Positions 26,401 through 41,500 are shown, counted from the first letter of the stretch. The stretch: DNA of 64,000 nt from Rhynochetos jubatus (GCA_027574665.1 CM050651.1:6015501-6079500), one strand, 5' to 3'. Numbers and translations: made by a program. Notes: generated by a model from the letters alone, not told the origin.

Positions 26401-27399
26401 GTATATCACTTGAATAACATTTGGGAATTACTAAACAAATGAGTCAAATTCAGTGGATCAAAGATAGTGGGACCAAGATAGACCTTACAGGTCATTTGTT
26501 TAAACTTGCAGTCTTAGCAGAACTAAGAGAACATAATATGGAACACCTCTATGAGTAGTCCCTCCTTTAATCTTCAGTATCCTGGTATCACAGCCAATTC
26601 CTCCTTGGGTACATCCCACTTCCCAAATGTTTATGCACAAGGGCTGTATCCTATGCCCTTCTTCAATGTTTGCAAAGCTATCTTCTCCTTGTAACATGCT
26701 TTGCTTTACAGATCATGTAATTGTGACCACATATTGTTATGTTTTCTTCATTTAACCTGTTTTTCCAAGCTTGTCAGACTTGTCTTACATTGGGATCTTC
26801 AAAAGTTCTTAAAGGAACGCTGCAGTACTCAGAGTTTTTACTGGAAGCCCATGCTACAGGACTTTGTAGATAGGGCTCCCTTCCCTTATGACCACAATGC
26901 TTTAATACCATTAAAATTTACCACACTTCCCACTAATGTGAGGTAGTAAACAAGAGAATCATCAAATTTTAGGCAGAAAATGACCTGAAACAGCAAAAAT
27001 ATTTGCAGCATCTGTCAGATCTGAGCAAAGATGTCCTTTGTCCTTTAAAGGGCAAAATTACATCATCAGTTGAATATATGGAACTTTCTTATAATATTAA
27101 ATATAAAAAGGCCAAACGTAATGATAAAACTTAGCAACCTGTCACAGAGGAAGTGATGGACACTATTAGCCTATAACAAGCCCATATAACAAAATGTGCA
27201 TCTTCTTGCTTGAAGACGCTAGCCACAGTTGCATGGTGGAACCTAAATTCAGTAGAAAAAGGTCTAGCATTATCATGTTGCATTAAATTAGTAATTACTC
27301 CTTGTCATAAAAAGCCCTGGATATCTCAAAAAAACCCCAAAAAAATCTAAAAATGCTCACTCCATTGCTTTTTTTAAAGTGTACTTACATCTCCATATG
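23404..27399. other. Unique AT-rich DNA
   Basis: No gene was recognised. A short sequence near 26957-26990 on the plus strand has a faint likeness to a CR1 3' end in reverse orientation, but it is too diverged to call. A stretch at 24845-25093 is richer in CpG than its surroundings without matching anything I know. Confidence 0.45.
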
Positions 27400-28535
27400 C
27401 AACATGAACTCCTCACAGACCCCATGGCATCCTCATAGTCAAGCTTAGGAAGTGTGGACTGGACCATTGGGTGGCGAGGTGGATTGGGAACTGGTTGAAG
27501 GAAAGAGCTCAGAGGGTTGTGGTCAATGGGGCAGAGTCTAGTTGGAGGCCTGTGGTTAGTCATGTACCATAGGGGTCAGTGCTGGATCCAGCCCTATTCA
27601 ATATATTCATCAGTGACCTGGATAAAGGGCTAGAATGTCCTCTCAGCAAGTTTGCTGATGATACAAAACTGGAAGGAGTGGCTACCACACCAGAAGGCCG
27701 TGCTGCCATCCAGCGTGATCTAAGGCAGGCTGGAGAGCTGGGCAGGGAGAAATAATGAAATTCAGTAAGGGCTGGTGTAAAGTGCTGTATCTGGGGAAGA
27801 ACAACCCCATGGATCAGTACAGGTTCGGGGCCTGTTTTGTTGGAGGGCAGCTCTGGGGAAAAGGACCTTAGAGTCCTGGTGGACAGCAGGATGACCATGA
27901 GCCAACAGTGTGCCCTCAGGGCCAAGAAGGCCCATGGCATCCTGGTGTGTGTTAAGAAGAGGGTGGCCAGCAGGACGAGGGAAGTTATCCTCCCCCTCTA
28001 CTCTGCGCTGGTGAGGCTTCACCTGGAGTGCTGTGTCCAGCTCTGGGCTCCTCAGCTCCAGAAGGACAAGGAGCTACTGGAGAGGGTCCAGCGCAGGGAC
28101 ACTGAGATGATGAAGGGCCTGGAGCACCTTCCATATGAGGAAAGGCTGAGAGAGCTGGGGCTGTTCAGCTGGGAGAAGAGGAGGCTGAGGGGGATCTTAT
28201 CAATGTTGATCAATATATAAGGGTGGGTGTCAGGAGGATGGGGCCAGGCTCTTCTCAGTGGTGTCCAGTGACAGGACTAGGGGCAACGGCCATAAACTGG
28301 AAAACAGAAGGTTCAAACTGAACGTGAGGAAACCCTTCCGCACTGTGAGGGTGACAGAGCACTGGGACAAGCTGCCCAGAGAGGTGGTGGAGTCTCTTTC
28401 TCTGGAGACTTTCCAAAGCCACCTGGACTTGTTCCTGTGTGATCTGCTCTAGGTGATCCTGCTCTCACAGAGGGGTTGGACTGGATGATCTCTGAAGGGC
28501 CTTTCCAACCCCTACCACTCTGTGAATCTGTGAAC
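27400..28535 (+). mobile_element. CR1 LINE, 5'-truncated, with broken reverse transcriptase
   Basis: This is the longest CR1 here, about 1.1 kb. It begins within ORF2 and contains the RT catalytic motif as FADD at 27651-27662 (context [11 protein letters not shown]), meeting the F/Y-x-D-D rule. The frame stops soon after, at the TAA following GELGREK. Downstream, in another frame, 27837-28220 encodes the C-terminal part ([43 protein letters not shown]). The 3' UTR is complete to the CR1 end 'cctttccaacccctaccac', with a tail CTCTGTGAATCTGTGAA. It lacks ORF1 and the endonuclease and carries at least one stop and one frameshift, so it is inactive. The tail matches the copy nested in the LTR at 18426, which suggests the same subfamily. 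Confidence 0.93.
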
Positions 28536-31500
28536 TCTGCTAGTGACAAGTGGGATCTTAAAGTGAAGAGTGAAAAAAAACCTTCATTATAAAATTACAT
28601 AATTCCATAAATGTTTATAATTTGAGTGTTCCATTCTGATTTGGGGAAAAAATAGAATTTAAATATGTTTTCTGTTCATTTAAGCCTACAGAGAAACATC
28701 TTATTTCTGGAAATCTAATTCTCCTGAGAAATAATTATCATAGCCTTCATCTACTATGTCATACTTGCACATAGCATGAATATAAGCCACAATAAATACT
28801 CTTTAAAGGTCATGTTATTATGAGCAAAGTTATCATAAATATGTTCAAAGATTATTCCTTCTTTCTGAAAAGTATCACTGCAAAAGAAACATACGTATGA
28901 TTGAAAAGTACAGCACTGATCAACTAGATTCAAACTCATGTTTGTCAGCTTCCTCAGACATTTTCAAGCAACCCACAATGGGAAAATAAATTGGATAGTG
29001 GACATCCAAACAGTTTAAGAGCAGTCTGTTGTTTCTTAGCACTTTTGAGAAAAGAACTTCACTGGAGTCTGAATTTGAATGCTCACCTTGACACCAATAA
29101 CAAGCTTTTATCGCTTCAGAGAAAAATGATCATTTTGCTGAAGATTTAGTGCTTTCAACCCTCTGCCAGAACAAGTCTCAGAAAAAGTAATGAACAATTG
29201 CCTGCAATATAATGGCACGCGCAGTCTCACAAGCCACTTTTTGGTAAGTTGGGATCTTGAAGAGAGCCAATGTTATAGTTTTCTTGTATTTAGTCCTCTT
29301 ACAAGTCAGTTTGGCAAAAAAAGCCAGGATTTGAAGAAATACATCTCAGAGCTACAGGTGATCTTTTGATAAAAGCAGGTGCATCATTGCTAAGGTATAG
29401 AGTGGCAAGAAGATAGCAGCAGCACTCTCCACGCTGTCTTGGTTCTTTCTACAACTATTGTCAGATTCATTGAGCTGTCAATCCAGAAGTACTAAACCTT
29501 TCACAAGTCAACCTTTAACCTAATCTTTCACCTATCAACCTTTCTCAAATACTAAATTCACATTAAGTACATTAGGAATGAAAATAACCCTCCATTCTAA
29601 TAACCAGAAACTGCCAATTAAACCCATAATGTATGGACATTTTCCCCTTACTTGCCCTTTTTATGCAAAATAACACTGTAGGAGGTTGCATGCAATACCA
29701 ACATGTTGATCATTTTAATTATTTCCGAGTGTTTGTCCACACTGCATAGATTAATATAGTCCGAAAACTGATTTACTCACTCACTTGTAAATTGCATCTT
29801 GATACGTTCACAACTTGTTAGCGCTCATAAACAAAAGAACTAAATTAGAGTCCTTTCCCAGTAAAAATGGGCTAGCTTATCTTCAGAAATTATGAAGCAG
29901 CACAGTTAAATGCATTTTTTAAGGGTTATTCCATATTTGCATGCACATGTTTTGGAAGATTTTATGAAGGTTAGTGAAAGCTGTCCAGAAGTCCTACAGT
30001 GGTAGCTTTTTACGCTTTCTAAACACCTTCAGTCCTGTACAGTATTTTGGTGCTCACTATAAGCTGATCTTAGTAACATGCTTCTGATTACACACAACTT
30101 TCTTCTAAGAGGAAGATAGGGGCTTTAGTTCTATGAGCCAGTAGCAATCATAGAATTATGGTCCTCCTCTCTCTGTCGGCAATATCAAACATGCTGAGAA
30201 TCACATTTGCACTACCTAAAAATAAAAACAGAACAAAAAAACCCCAAACACACAAACGCCTTACTGTTACAGATTCAATAAATAGTAAATTTGTATTACA
30301 CTGAAGATCAATTTTATCCAAACTTCAAAGTTTTCTACATACCTTTCTGGAAAAAATATAAAAAAGTATCATTATACCTAAAAAAAAAAAAATATTTATT
30401 TCACATTTGGACACCAAAACTAGTCAAACACAGGTAAATTTCAAAAAATCTAACCAGCTGAAGACACTGCAATAAGTTGTCCAAAGACAGGAATTTTCCT
30501 GCATATGCCTACAATTAATTCAGGTTAAGGTTTGGTACTTGCACCAATTAAATCTCTAATAATGTTCAGTAGAATCACTCTTTAAAGACATAGAGAGGGA
30601 AAAATACAGAATAAGCTTGACTTTCCTCCCCTAAATCAAAAGTTTTGGACTGAAGTTACCTCAGAAACAAAAAATATCTCTATGTCCATGGTAGTTTATG
30701 ACTGAAACAATACGTTGCCCATTTTTGCTACTGAATAATTAGAAGGCAGGACTCTGAGGTTAAAATTTATTAACAGCCAGTATGGAAATCAAACGTGAAA
30801 AATTTGGTACTGAGCTTCCACATTAACCATATACTTTCAGTTGTACCGAGGAGTTTCCACCACAGTACAAATGACACAGGGGAGGGTAGCTGTTCAGAGC
30901 ACAGACCAGGGAGACTACATCAAAGCATAAAAATCTGTTCCAAAAAACAGAGTGAAGGAATTGGAGAGATTACTCAAAGAAAATGTCCATACAAAAGATA
31001 CAACACAGACCTCTTCCCTATTTTTCGCTATCTTTAACAAGAATGCTAAACAAAGCACATACCAAATGCCAGATCATATGTAACCCCTAACTCTGACACA
31101 AATGACTCCCAGTGTAAGAGCAACGGTATTTCATTCTAATACAATTAATTATTTTTTAGAAGGTGCTGTCACCAATTGCAGTAGTACCCATTGACATTTA
31201 TCAGCTACTCAAATAGCAAAATGAATACTTTTCAAGAAAGAAGGGCATTTCTTATAAGCAAGGAATACTTACAACTATTATCAACAACAGAGCTGAATTC
31301 TCCACAAGTATCAAGAGTATGTGCAGCTCATTAGTGCACCACAAATCTTGGTTAACAACATTTTAACAGGATGTACAAATAGACCTCTGTAAACTTCTCA
31401 ACTTCTGCAGCACTAGATGTTTAAAAGGAACAATAAATTATTTTTCTGAAGAGACATTTTAAAGAATTTAAAGATTATTTGGCCAACTTAACACAATAGA

Positions 31501-34500
31501 GAAGTTTAATATAAGTGAAAAGTACTTTTTTAAGTGTCCTACAGAATGTAATAAACTGTTTCAGTGATGATACTCTAATACATCATTTTTTGATCAATAC
31601 AGGAAGATACAGATTTCCAGCTCTCATATGAAATTCAGAGACTGAAAAATAAATTATAGACTAGTTAACTGCTACTTTCAATCATATAAACAATTGTGTA
31701 GAATGATTTGTCAAAACTTTTGTTAATTTCATTTACACCTTTTTTTTTTTTGACTGAATAATGAAGCTTTATAAACAGGTATCTGTTGAGAGACAGGTTC
31801 AGTTGTGATACCCTGGATTCTCTTATGCCTTGTGCATATAATTGTTTTGCACATTGTCACCACTCAACAATCTGTGAACCCAATTTAGCATGTCAGAGAA
31901 CCAATTTGCTATCAGCAAAAGAAATGCATGTTGAGGAAAATCTGTATTAAAAAAAAAATACTGTTTTTTCAGGTTTTTAAAATATTTTTTAGGCAATTGG
32001 AAGCGAATTTTAAACAAGAATTCTTGTATTTTTAAAAAAATAATAATTTTAAACACATACCAAGTCAGTCAAACTATTACAGACCAGTATTTCAATGTGT
32101 TACACTGAGTTCCGCAGATTTCAGTGGACCAGCTCTCTAAGTACGCGAATACGATTCAGATATAAAATACACAGAACAGTTGGGAAAAAGATTAAACTCA
32201 AAAGGAATTGAAGGCACAAAGAAAGAGATTTTTGGCTGAGGTCTGCCTACACAGGTATGTGGGCTTATCCTAATCTATCAGAGAAATAATGACTCAGGTT
32301 GCAAACTAAATTCCCTACAGAGCCACAATTTTAAGCCATACCAAGGCCAGGTTTGCACGAGGTGCTTAGCTCTTGCTTCAAAAGCTATTTCAAATCACAA
32401 CTTTGAATAAGAAACACTATACTAGGCTTTTTCCAAGTACATTTATCATCCACTTGTTTCTTTCAATATCTGATCATTCCTATTCAAGCCAAGTAACAGT
32501 CTCTCCAAACGTCAAGCAACATTGGATCTGTCCAGCAAGCATCAATCATACTAAAGACACGGTAAAAAAACTGAATATGGTAAAATTTTTGCTTCTTGTC
32601 TGCTGAGATAACTTTTGAAGAAAAATATTTATGACCTTAAGTCAGTCAGCTATTGTTTTTCCTCTAGTCGTGGTTCCATGAATGGGCCACAACTGGGTGA
32701 AAGAAATCTGCTTAAGATGCAATAACAAACACTTACAAACCAAATAATTTCTCTGGCACCAATTCATGCAATGACTTAAATTTACTTGGTTTAGGTGAAA
32801 GGATATCAGTGTCAAATCCCTGGAATTGGGGCTGAAAGTTATATTTTAGCTTTTCATATCTACTAAATCATGATTATTTTTCCTTTTCCTTGTTCACTAC
32901 ATGGCATCTACATGAAAGATGTGAACAAACATGAGTGACTGCAGAGAAACATTCAAAGTAATTTAAATTTGCTGCATTTCCTATTTTTAATATTACTGGT
33001 TTTGTGTGTATATATTATGTATATTAAGTATATTTTTTAATTGTGTATTTGATAAAAATTGTCCATTCGCTTTCCCCTGAAGTTTAATCTTAATGATGTT
33101 TACTGGCTGTGACAGAAATGTATTTTGTTCACTCAATACACTTTTCCCTGTGCCTTAATACCCTACTCTTTACTAAATCATATTTTTACATTTTCTTGCA
33201 ATTTCAATGATCCAAACATTGCTTTTACACAAAGCATTTCACCAAGTAATTACTTTATGCTGTTTGTTGGCTATTGGGTCTAAAAAATTAAATTTTTAAG
33301 ATTAATAGGTTTTATTTACTACATCACAAAATATTTCATTGTCACACTTGGGTAAATTTATTTTATTTCATGTCTCTATTAGGGGAAAAAAAAAAGATAC
33401 CAGTGAAGTGCTGATTGATTTTTATTCACCTCTGCACAAACACCTTTCTTATCATACGAAGTAGTTTTCCTAATTCTAGGGCCAATGCCAATGCCTGATA
33501 TTCCCCCACAAGAACCAGTCATCTGCTTGTAATTTGCACATGTGTTTCCAGATTACTTCAAAACCAAAATATTTTGGTCTGTGCCACAAAACTTGGATCA
33601 ATATACCTTCAGGTTATATCATCCTTGTGACATAAAATCTTGTACAAAAACAGCAGATCAGATTCACCCACTGCTGATCAAATATTAGACAAAATGCTTT
33701 TATTAGAAATAACTAACAGCTAACATAATATATACACCAGTTAACTCCCAAACTATAAGATCAGCTCAAAAAACATGACATTTGGAGCTACCTTCAAAAA
33801 AACACTTGCTGCCACCTAACAACTGGACAGCCTTACAATAGTTTTAATTGTTCTTCACTGCTAAATACTGTAGCTTCATTATGAAAAGCTTCTCCGGTGA
33901 TGCCTAAGGGCTGATGCTCTCTTAAGACATTCTCATGCTATCTCAAACCCCTGAGCTTAAGGAATAAAGGGGTAGAAAACAACATCACAACATGAGTATT
34001 GCTGTAGTTGTTTCTGGGTGCTCTGCTCATTACATGGGAAGAGCTAAACTCCTTAGATAAAAATAACACATTGGGAAAACAGATGACTCCAACGTCCTTA
34101 GTTTCTGCTGTGGAATGCTTTATTCATTGCTGAAGACGCATTTTCCTCACCTCAGATTATTGTGATAAAGCATCCAGCACTCGGATAGATAAGTATCACC
34201 ATTTTCTGTTCCACTCAGTAACGTATCAAAACCTTTGCACTTGTGTACACACGTGTGTCAGAAATAGTTGCATTCAGAGACCCTGGCAGAACTCCCTGCA
34301 AGGGAGTCACCACCTCTCAATCAGGAAGATGACACTGAACAGCAAGCAGAGTCCCTCAGTTCTCTGCTCCTGCTAAATCATGAGCTCAGCAGGGCATGAG
34401 ATCATTTGTAACTCGCATCAGGCAGAGTTAATCTTGAAACTTCAGGTTTTCAAGACAAACTGTTCTATCCACTCTTTATGTACCGCTATTTATATACATT

Positions 34501-37500
34501 GCCCAGCACAGAGGATGTCAACTTCAATAAAAACTTTTAGATGCTGTTGCTTTATATATCTTGAAGAAAAAGGATTAATCAGTCTCCCTCATTTTGCTAA
34601 GAGTCTGTGCAACCAATGTTTCCACGTAAGTGAGATAATTAATTCTTCAGAAATTACCTAAATTGCACATTTGTTGTGACTTGCAATGGATCAAACATCA
34701 AAGATCTATATGCTATAAAACATAACTTTTCCTTCCAGGGCCAGCACTAGAACTACAATTTCTTGAGTATTAGGAATTTTGATGATTTTCCACTCAACTC
34801 AAACTACTGTATAAGATTCTAAGAGAACCTTAGCTAATGCCACTCCCCAGAGAAGGGAAAAAAAAATCCAGACACAACCACCCTGACTTAGGAAAACTTG
34901 CCCTAAACTACAAAAATGCAACAATTTGCTGATATGGAATAGAAAAATAGCAGGCTATTGGAGTTTGATAGAGAATAATGATCCTGAAAAGGAAAGGAAC
35001 AAGTTGAGAAAGTGTACTCACTGCTCTTCTCACTTTCAATTGCACTCCTTTTTCCGTGTTTCTAGGGGTAAATAGTTATGCAGAGTGTGACCCATCATCA
35101 TGATTAACCACCTTTTCAAGTCCTGGAATAGGTAAAATACCCAAGAAGATGTGGCTCCACCACAAAACACAATCAAATCACATCTAACTGGTTTAGGTTT
35201 ACACGAGATATCCATAAGGCTGTAGAGCAGAATTAGATTTACTTTGTCACTTATCAAAATTCAGTTTTGACAGTAAGAGCTCTCTCCCATCTGCATTCAT
35301 CCATACTTACTATAATGTTCTAGTTTTCAGGAAAAATGGAGTAACGAATAGAAAACAAATGTGAAAGAACAAACCAGTAAATAACCAACAGTATAAATAG
35401 TAATTATGTTGACTGTTTTCTGTAACACATAAATAACATTATTTCAGTGAAGAACATTGTCCTTACAGAGAGTGGAGCATATACAAAAAGAAGTAAACCA
35501 ATGAATTGTTAGCTTAAGTATACAGAGAAAGTGTACACAGACACTATGTAGTGTTTTTCCCAGGCTTTCTGAATATCACAATACACAGTATTTACTAGTT
35601 ACACAGAACTGTGTTTTTAATTAATGCTGCATCCTTCCCTTACTTGAGTGCAGCTTTCAGTTTAGTGGTTAAAAAGATATTCAGCACCTTTCACATTCAA
35701 GAGCCCATACTAGCTTCTGGGAATTGGAATTGAATATAAATACTTGTAATGAGAGTAGCACAAATGGGTTAGTTGTAGCATTAATCTTGTCAAATAGCCC
35801 ACATCAACAGTCATGAGGTATCAGACAATGAAATAGGAGGCAGAAAGAACACCACTTTCAGCTTCATTTGTGGTAATAGATAGAAGATTCTCAGCTGGGA
35901 ACATGAGAGAGGACAGAGATAAGAATGGCTTGCATTTTTTCAGGGGCTTTTTAAAGTGTGATAATATTTAGCTAGATAGATGGCATCAAAACCAGTGTTT
36001 TAAGATAATGTGTGCTCGGTATATGTAAATTAAGTAAACATGTAGAATGTGCACATAACAATCAGAAAGCAATCATCCACAAAACATGAGAATGTTCCAG
36101 ATGTTATGGTGTTGCAGTTACCCTTGCACAGCTTCAGTACCTCTGTTTTAAATCCAGAATCAGTAACTTATTGAAATGAGCAATGAAGTTGTGCATGGGT
36201 GATTGCAAACTATACAGGCTTTTGAAATGGGCAATGAGTGTAGGATCAGGACTCTACATGGCCTAATAAAGCAAAACACTGGTTAAGGCCATCTTGCTCA
36301 TTACTACTTGTCTATCATGAAAAATTAGTAAGAATTCTAAGGTAACTCATTATTAATCAAACTGACCACTTAAAGTGATTAAGACTTCAGTGTTTGCTTT
36401 AGTGAATGGCCTATATTTCTTCTTTCAAGACTTTGAGATGTGAGGTATTTAGATTCAATTTAGAATTATTTTATCAAGTGTTTCATACTTCATTACAAAA
36501 TGTTATTTGCTTCTCCCTGGTGTTTTTTGGTTTTCTTAATGTCCTTTTCTTTCATTAAGCAAATTAGTAGTACTGAGCTACCACCTCTTTTGTGCAATGC
36601 TTGCTGGAATATTTACTTGTCCCTAAATGTCAGCTTTGTTTCTGATGGGAAAGTAAAGGGGAATGCAGGATCTACCTCCTAGGTAAAAGGGAAGAAAGGG
36701 AAGTGAGACAAGAGAAAGCAGAATATTAAGCAACAACAATGGGATGCCAATTACAAACACAGAAAGGATGTGTCCCCTATAGAAATGTTAAAGAAATAAA
36801 CCCAACATAATCCATTCCAGTAGAACACAGAACATTCCTAAAAATATTACTTTGTACAATGGTTAAAAGCTACAACCAGCTTCTAACATGTCTAACAAAT
36901 TCACATACTTAAATGAGTAAGTCCACTGAAAAATTATAATACAACCAGGTAGAGCATAACTTTTCCCTACTGTACTGTGATAGTACTATACTCTACCCAA
37001 TCCTAGTATTATTGCTTATCACTCCTACAGTCCATACTGTTAAAACTTCTACTGAGTTTGCTGCACAGACCTTCAAGTCAATTAAAAAATCCATAGTCGC
37101 CACTGTGTAATAGCTAAGAAACTCTTCATTTCTGTTTCAGGATAAAGAACTGCTGTAGTGTTTCAGAGCCAACAACAGTAAACACTGATGTCTAAGGTTG
37201 TGTACTTTATACAGAGAGCCTCCCGTCACCACTTACATACACATTAACCTTGAAAAACATTTTTCTCCCATTATAGCAGCAGCCTTGTTTGTATGAACAC
37301 ATACTACTACCCTTAAGTAGCATTTTCCCTTTCAAGTCAGGGTTTCACTTCAACTCATTTTATTTCCACTCATAATACTGTATTTTCAAACACATTCAAA
37401 GTTGCTTGCCGCATTTTAAATTTCTCTTAAATAAACTAAGAATATGAAATTTGCCAAAATGCTACTAGAGTATTCTCACTTCCAGTGTTTGCCTGTATTG

Positions 37501-38149
37501 GCCCTTTCAGCACAGAACCAAGTAGAAAGCCTTACAGTACCATTTTTTTTATATTACTGCACTTTGAAAACACAGAACCCACCAGTTGATGCTTTGTTCA
37601 ACTCAAAGCACCGAAGAGAACTCTATTCAGAAGTATAACATTGTGCCAGTATTCATAAAATTTAGTGTAGTTGCATAGAAAACAGATTAACTGAATTTAC
37701 TTAGCTACTTGAAGAATTTTCCTTTGCACTACAGATGAACACCAAATGTCTGGATGTTAATCAAAACCTGAAAAAATATCTTCACCACAGTCAAAACCTG
37801 TGATTTTTGGCAGAAAATTTAATGAAAGGTTTTGTCCTAGGAAGAAATAAATTTAAATGGGGGAGGGGAGAACACATTCACACATCAAAATATTCCATAA
37901 CAATAGACCTCAGACTCACATTCTTGGTGATAATATTTTTACAGTATTTCAACACATAGCTTTCTCTACTGCTATATAAAACATGCACCTCTACAACTCC
38001 ATTTCTTCTGCCAGAACTCCTGTTCTATTTATGGGGACTATTTAATAAAGTAGTAAATGGAGGAAGAAAAATAAACAAACAACATCCTCCTGCTCACTCT
38101 TGCCTCCTATTACTCCAATAAAGTATTTTTGTACAGTAATAGCAAAGTA
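28536..38149. other. Unique AT-rich DNA
   Basis: Nearly 10 kb with no coding region and no transposon that I can recognise. Low-complexity pieces occur at 30216-30257 (A/C-rich), 30380-30392 (A run) and 31740-31752 (T run). Confidence 0.5.
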
Positions 38150-38560
38150 CAGTAGCTTGTGCTGTCCCCCTTTTGGTTTCATACTTAATCAAATGCAAGT
38201 ATTTGTCTATTGAGCAGCTGCATTAATAGTCTCTCTGGAAGCAAATATGAGCCGTTAATAAAACCTGGTTACATGTTTTAAAACCAAATGGTGCTCTCAC
38301 CTAATGCTTTCAGAAAAATCCTAATTAAAGCTATGGGGGAATAAAATCCTTCTCAGAACATTTCTGGACTTGAATCTCAGTTTTTGATTGTCTGATATTG
38401 ACCTAAATTAACCTACACCCAAAACGCAGTTGACCAAAGTTTGTGGAGCCTAACTTTTCTGCAGCTGATTGTAATAACACAATGTATGCATCTTATTTTG
38501 TGTAACAGTGTGTAATTACCACATATATGTGACGCAGTCCTCAGATAAGATCTCAGGTTT
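38150..38560. promoter_or_regulatory. Possible conserved non-coding element
   Basis: Unique, non-repetitive sequence with dense homeodomain-type and E-box words: TTAATCAAAT, GAGCAGCTGCATTAATAG, CCGTTAATAAAACC, TCCTAATTAAAGC and CTGCAGCTGATTGTAATAA. The texture resembles developmental enhancers in gene deserts. Conservation itself cannot be judged from one sequence. Confidence 0.2.
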
Positions 38561-41500
38561 ATGCATTTTCTTGCTTTTCACTTCTTCACCACACTGTCTG
38601 TTCATTTTTTCTCTCCTAATCTTAGACTTCCCTTTCCGAATCAGTATATAAGAACTCCATTATGTCAATGCAGTTATCTTAACTGATAGAAAAATTACTG
38701 AAGCATAAAGGTGGACCCTGCAGAGACTGCAGTGATTCGGGACTCCTTCAGCTTTTTTGCAGCTACACATGCACATTGCCTCGTCCCTGCTGTGACAAAG
38801 TCTGCTTCCACATGGTAAAATCAGGTTTCACGCTGTTAAGAACAGTTAGGAAGGCAGGCTACTGAAGCTACACCACAGGAGAAGCAGCAAGGATATTGTC
38901 GCAGCAACTAGCCACTATCACAACTGTTAATTTCATTTTGCACAAAGCAATACTCTACTGTCTTTTTAAATGGCCAAGAGCAAAACCAAAATAAAATAAA
39001 ATAATAAAAAAAAAAAAAAAAGACATAATAAAAATGCTACCCTTTGTCTGGCACCTTCACCCTCCTTTTGCAGAGACAAAATTAGGCAGAACTGCCATCC
39101 TTCAGTCCTTCTCCTATCCAGTACTCTTGATAGCATTTGTTTCATGTTGAAGGCCAGTTTTCAGACCTATTTTTTTTTCCCCACACTGAATATGAGACAT
39201 CGTTACATAAGTTGTCAAAAGAAAACTGGAAGTTGTGACAGCTGAGGCTTTTAGCACCTAGGAGAGATGTTGGAGCTGGTTGTGGTTTCATGTATCCAAG
39301 AGTCAGTTAAAATGCTTGGCAATGAAGAAACATACATTTCCACTAACTTAATAGCAGAAATTCAGGGGACTAATTTGGGAAGAGTGAATTTTACCAACTA
39401 GCCAACCACCACAAACCACCACAACTCCTGCCACATTACCATTGGGGTGAATACAGTAGTCTCAAGGGTTTGCTGAAATAGTCGGTTTATTTCAGTGCCA
39501 CATTTCTTGCTGGACATTAAAACAAAGGTGCCCTTCACAGTATCAGGAAAGTGATTTTGTATTAAAACATGCTTTTGTTACAAGATCAAAATTTATTTTA
39601 TTACTTACACAAACTTTCCTTCTCTAGAGCAAAGCTTCCTATCATTCCAAACTAGGTAAACAGAAACATTTGTCACAGACAAAGCACCTAACAATTCCTG
39701 AGCAAAATGTCAGCGCAACTGTGAAAGGGACTATAGGTTTTCTTCTTAAGAAGAGGCACATGACATTATTTGAAGGAGTCTGTGGAGCAGTAAGCAAGCC
39801 TTTGACCTCTGAGTTCTTAAAAAAATAGTCTTGAGTTTACACAGGATCTTTATTATTTAGCAAACATATCCTGACAGAAAGAGCTTTTCATAGGAAGAAC
39901 TGCATTAAGGATACATCTGAAAAGACAAATGCAAGAGATCACTTTTTTGGGAATATATTGTCAATGTTCACTTTTTCCATTTGTTTTCAGAGCACTCACA
40001 TATGACATTATGCATGACTGGACTATATAGTACAGTTTCTCAGTAATGCAGGTTCTGAGATACATGTACAAAACTGAAAACATCAATTTGAAGCTTGATC
40101 AATGTGCAAAAGAATTATATAAATATTTTGCTTGCTATAGGACAGGACTGTATTCAATGACCAAGACCTATGCCACTCCTTCGTGCTTGGAATAAGCATC
40201 ATCCATGCAAAACAGTCTGCTGTATGGATGCATTTCCTTCTTCATATTTGACCTATTCAGACATTTGACAAGTAAAACGTGTAAATACTTTCAAGCCATG
40301 TATTTAAAATCAGTATTATGTAATAAATGTTACTTACCATGAAACTAGTAAAACTTTGAATATCATCCTCGTCTCCTCTACTTTGTTCAAGAGAGACACT
40401 CATAAGTGGCAAAAGGCTACAGTAACTTAAAATTCTTCACAATAGGAATTAAGTCTAAATAGGTCAGGTGGCAGTTTATGCTACAACAAACCCAGGTTCT
40501 TTTAAGTATAACCAACATCAATTAAATACTATTTTATTTCTTTCTGTTCAGCAAACAATTCAACTCTAAATTTTGATTCAGACTAAAGAGTCTGCTTAAC
40601 ATATGGTTTTATTCCCAGAGAGAAAGGAAGCACTCAGAAACACTGCATCCAGCTCTCCACAGCCAATTTGCTCTCATATTCCATAATAATATATTACCAG
40701 ACATACATATTTAAAAAACCTAATTTAAGAAAACCAGGGCCAGAACCACTTAAACTACAATTCTCTGTCTGAACTTTTTTCTAAAAAGTTTTAAAAAAGA
40801 AATTAATGTGCATGGTGAATTTCTAATACTAAAACATTATGCACAACTATTCTATTCTAACTATCCATACCCTCCCTCTTTACCCCATCAATGTTTTTAA
40901 TGCTCATTACCAGCTCATCTTTAGAGCCATTGAAAATTGGTCCAACAGCAAATCAACCCCAGTCACAAAACAACTTTTGAGGAAAACAGGAAGCTTAACT
41001 ACTAACAAAGTTAACAAGCCAGCACATAGAGGTCTGATTAAAAACAATTTAAAAGATCAAAATAGTTCCTTGGGGGTTAGGATTTTTTTTTGTGGAAAAG
41101 CGTTTCCTACGAAAGTTTTATTTTAAACAGTACCTCAGGCAGCCCTAAATATGCCTGCCAGTCTGTTACACTACCAGTAACCAAAGCTACCACTGGCACT
41201 GGAAGCATTTCAGAAGAAAACAAGTATGAAAAAAATAATAATCTACAGATCATTTAAGGAACCAATTGTTTCCTCCAACAGCAGTTAAGAATGTCTTCCT
41301 GTTCTTAACACTTATTCTCCTCTTGTTTCTGAATACCCCATAAACTACTTTATTAGTTGTTCCCTTGCCTCCACACCAACATGTACAGTGGGTGTAACAC
41401 TTATCCTGCCAAACACAGTCTTGGGGGAGACAAAAGACAGTGCAAACAATCCTCACCAATGTTCCGGCATAAACTTTCTATAACAAAAATCCTTAGCCCC

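Noticed and set aside
26957-26990. Faint similarity to the CR1 3' end in reverse
   Set aside because: Too short and too diverged to distinguish from chance.
27560-28022. Minus-strand frames of 126 and 86 codons
   Set aside because: They are reverse-strand shadows of the CR1 copy at 27400-28535.
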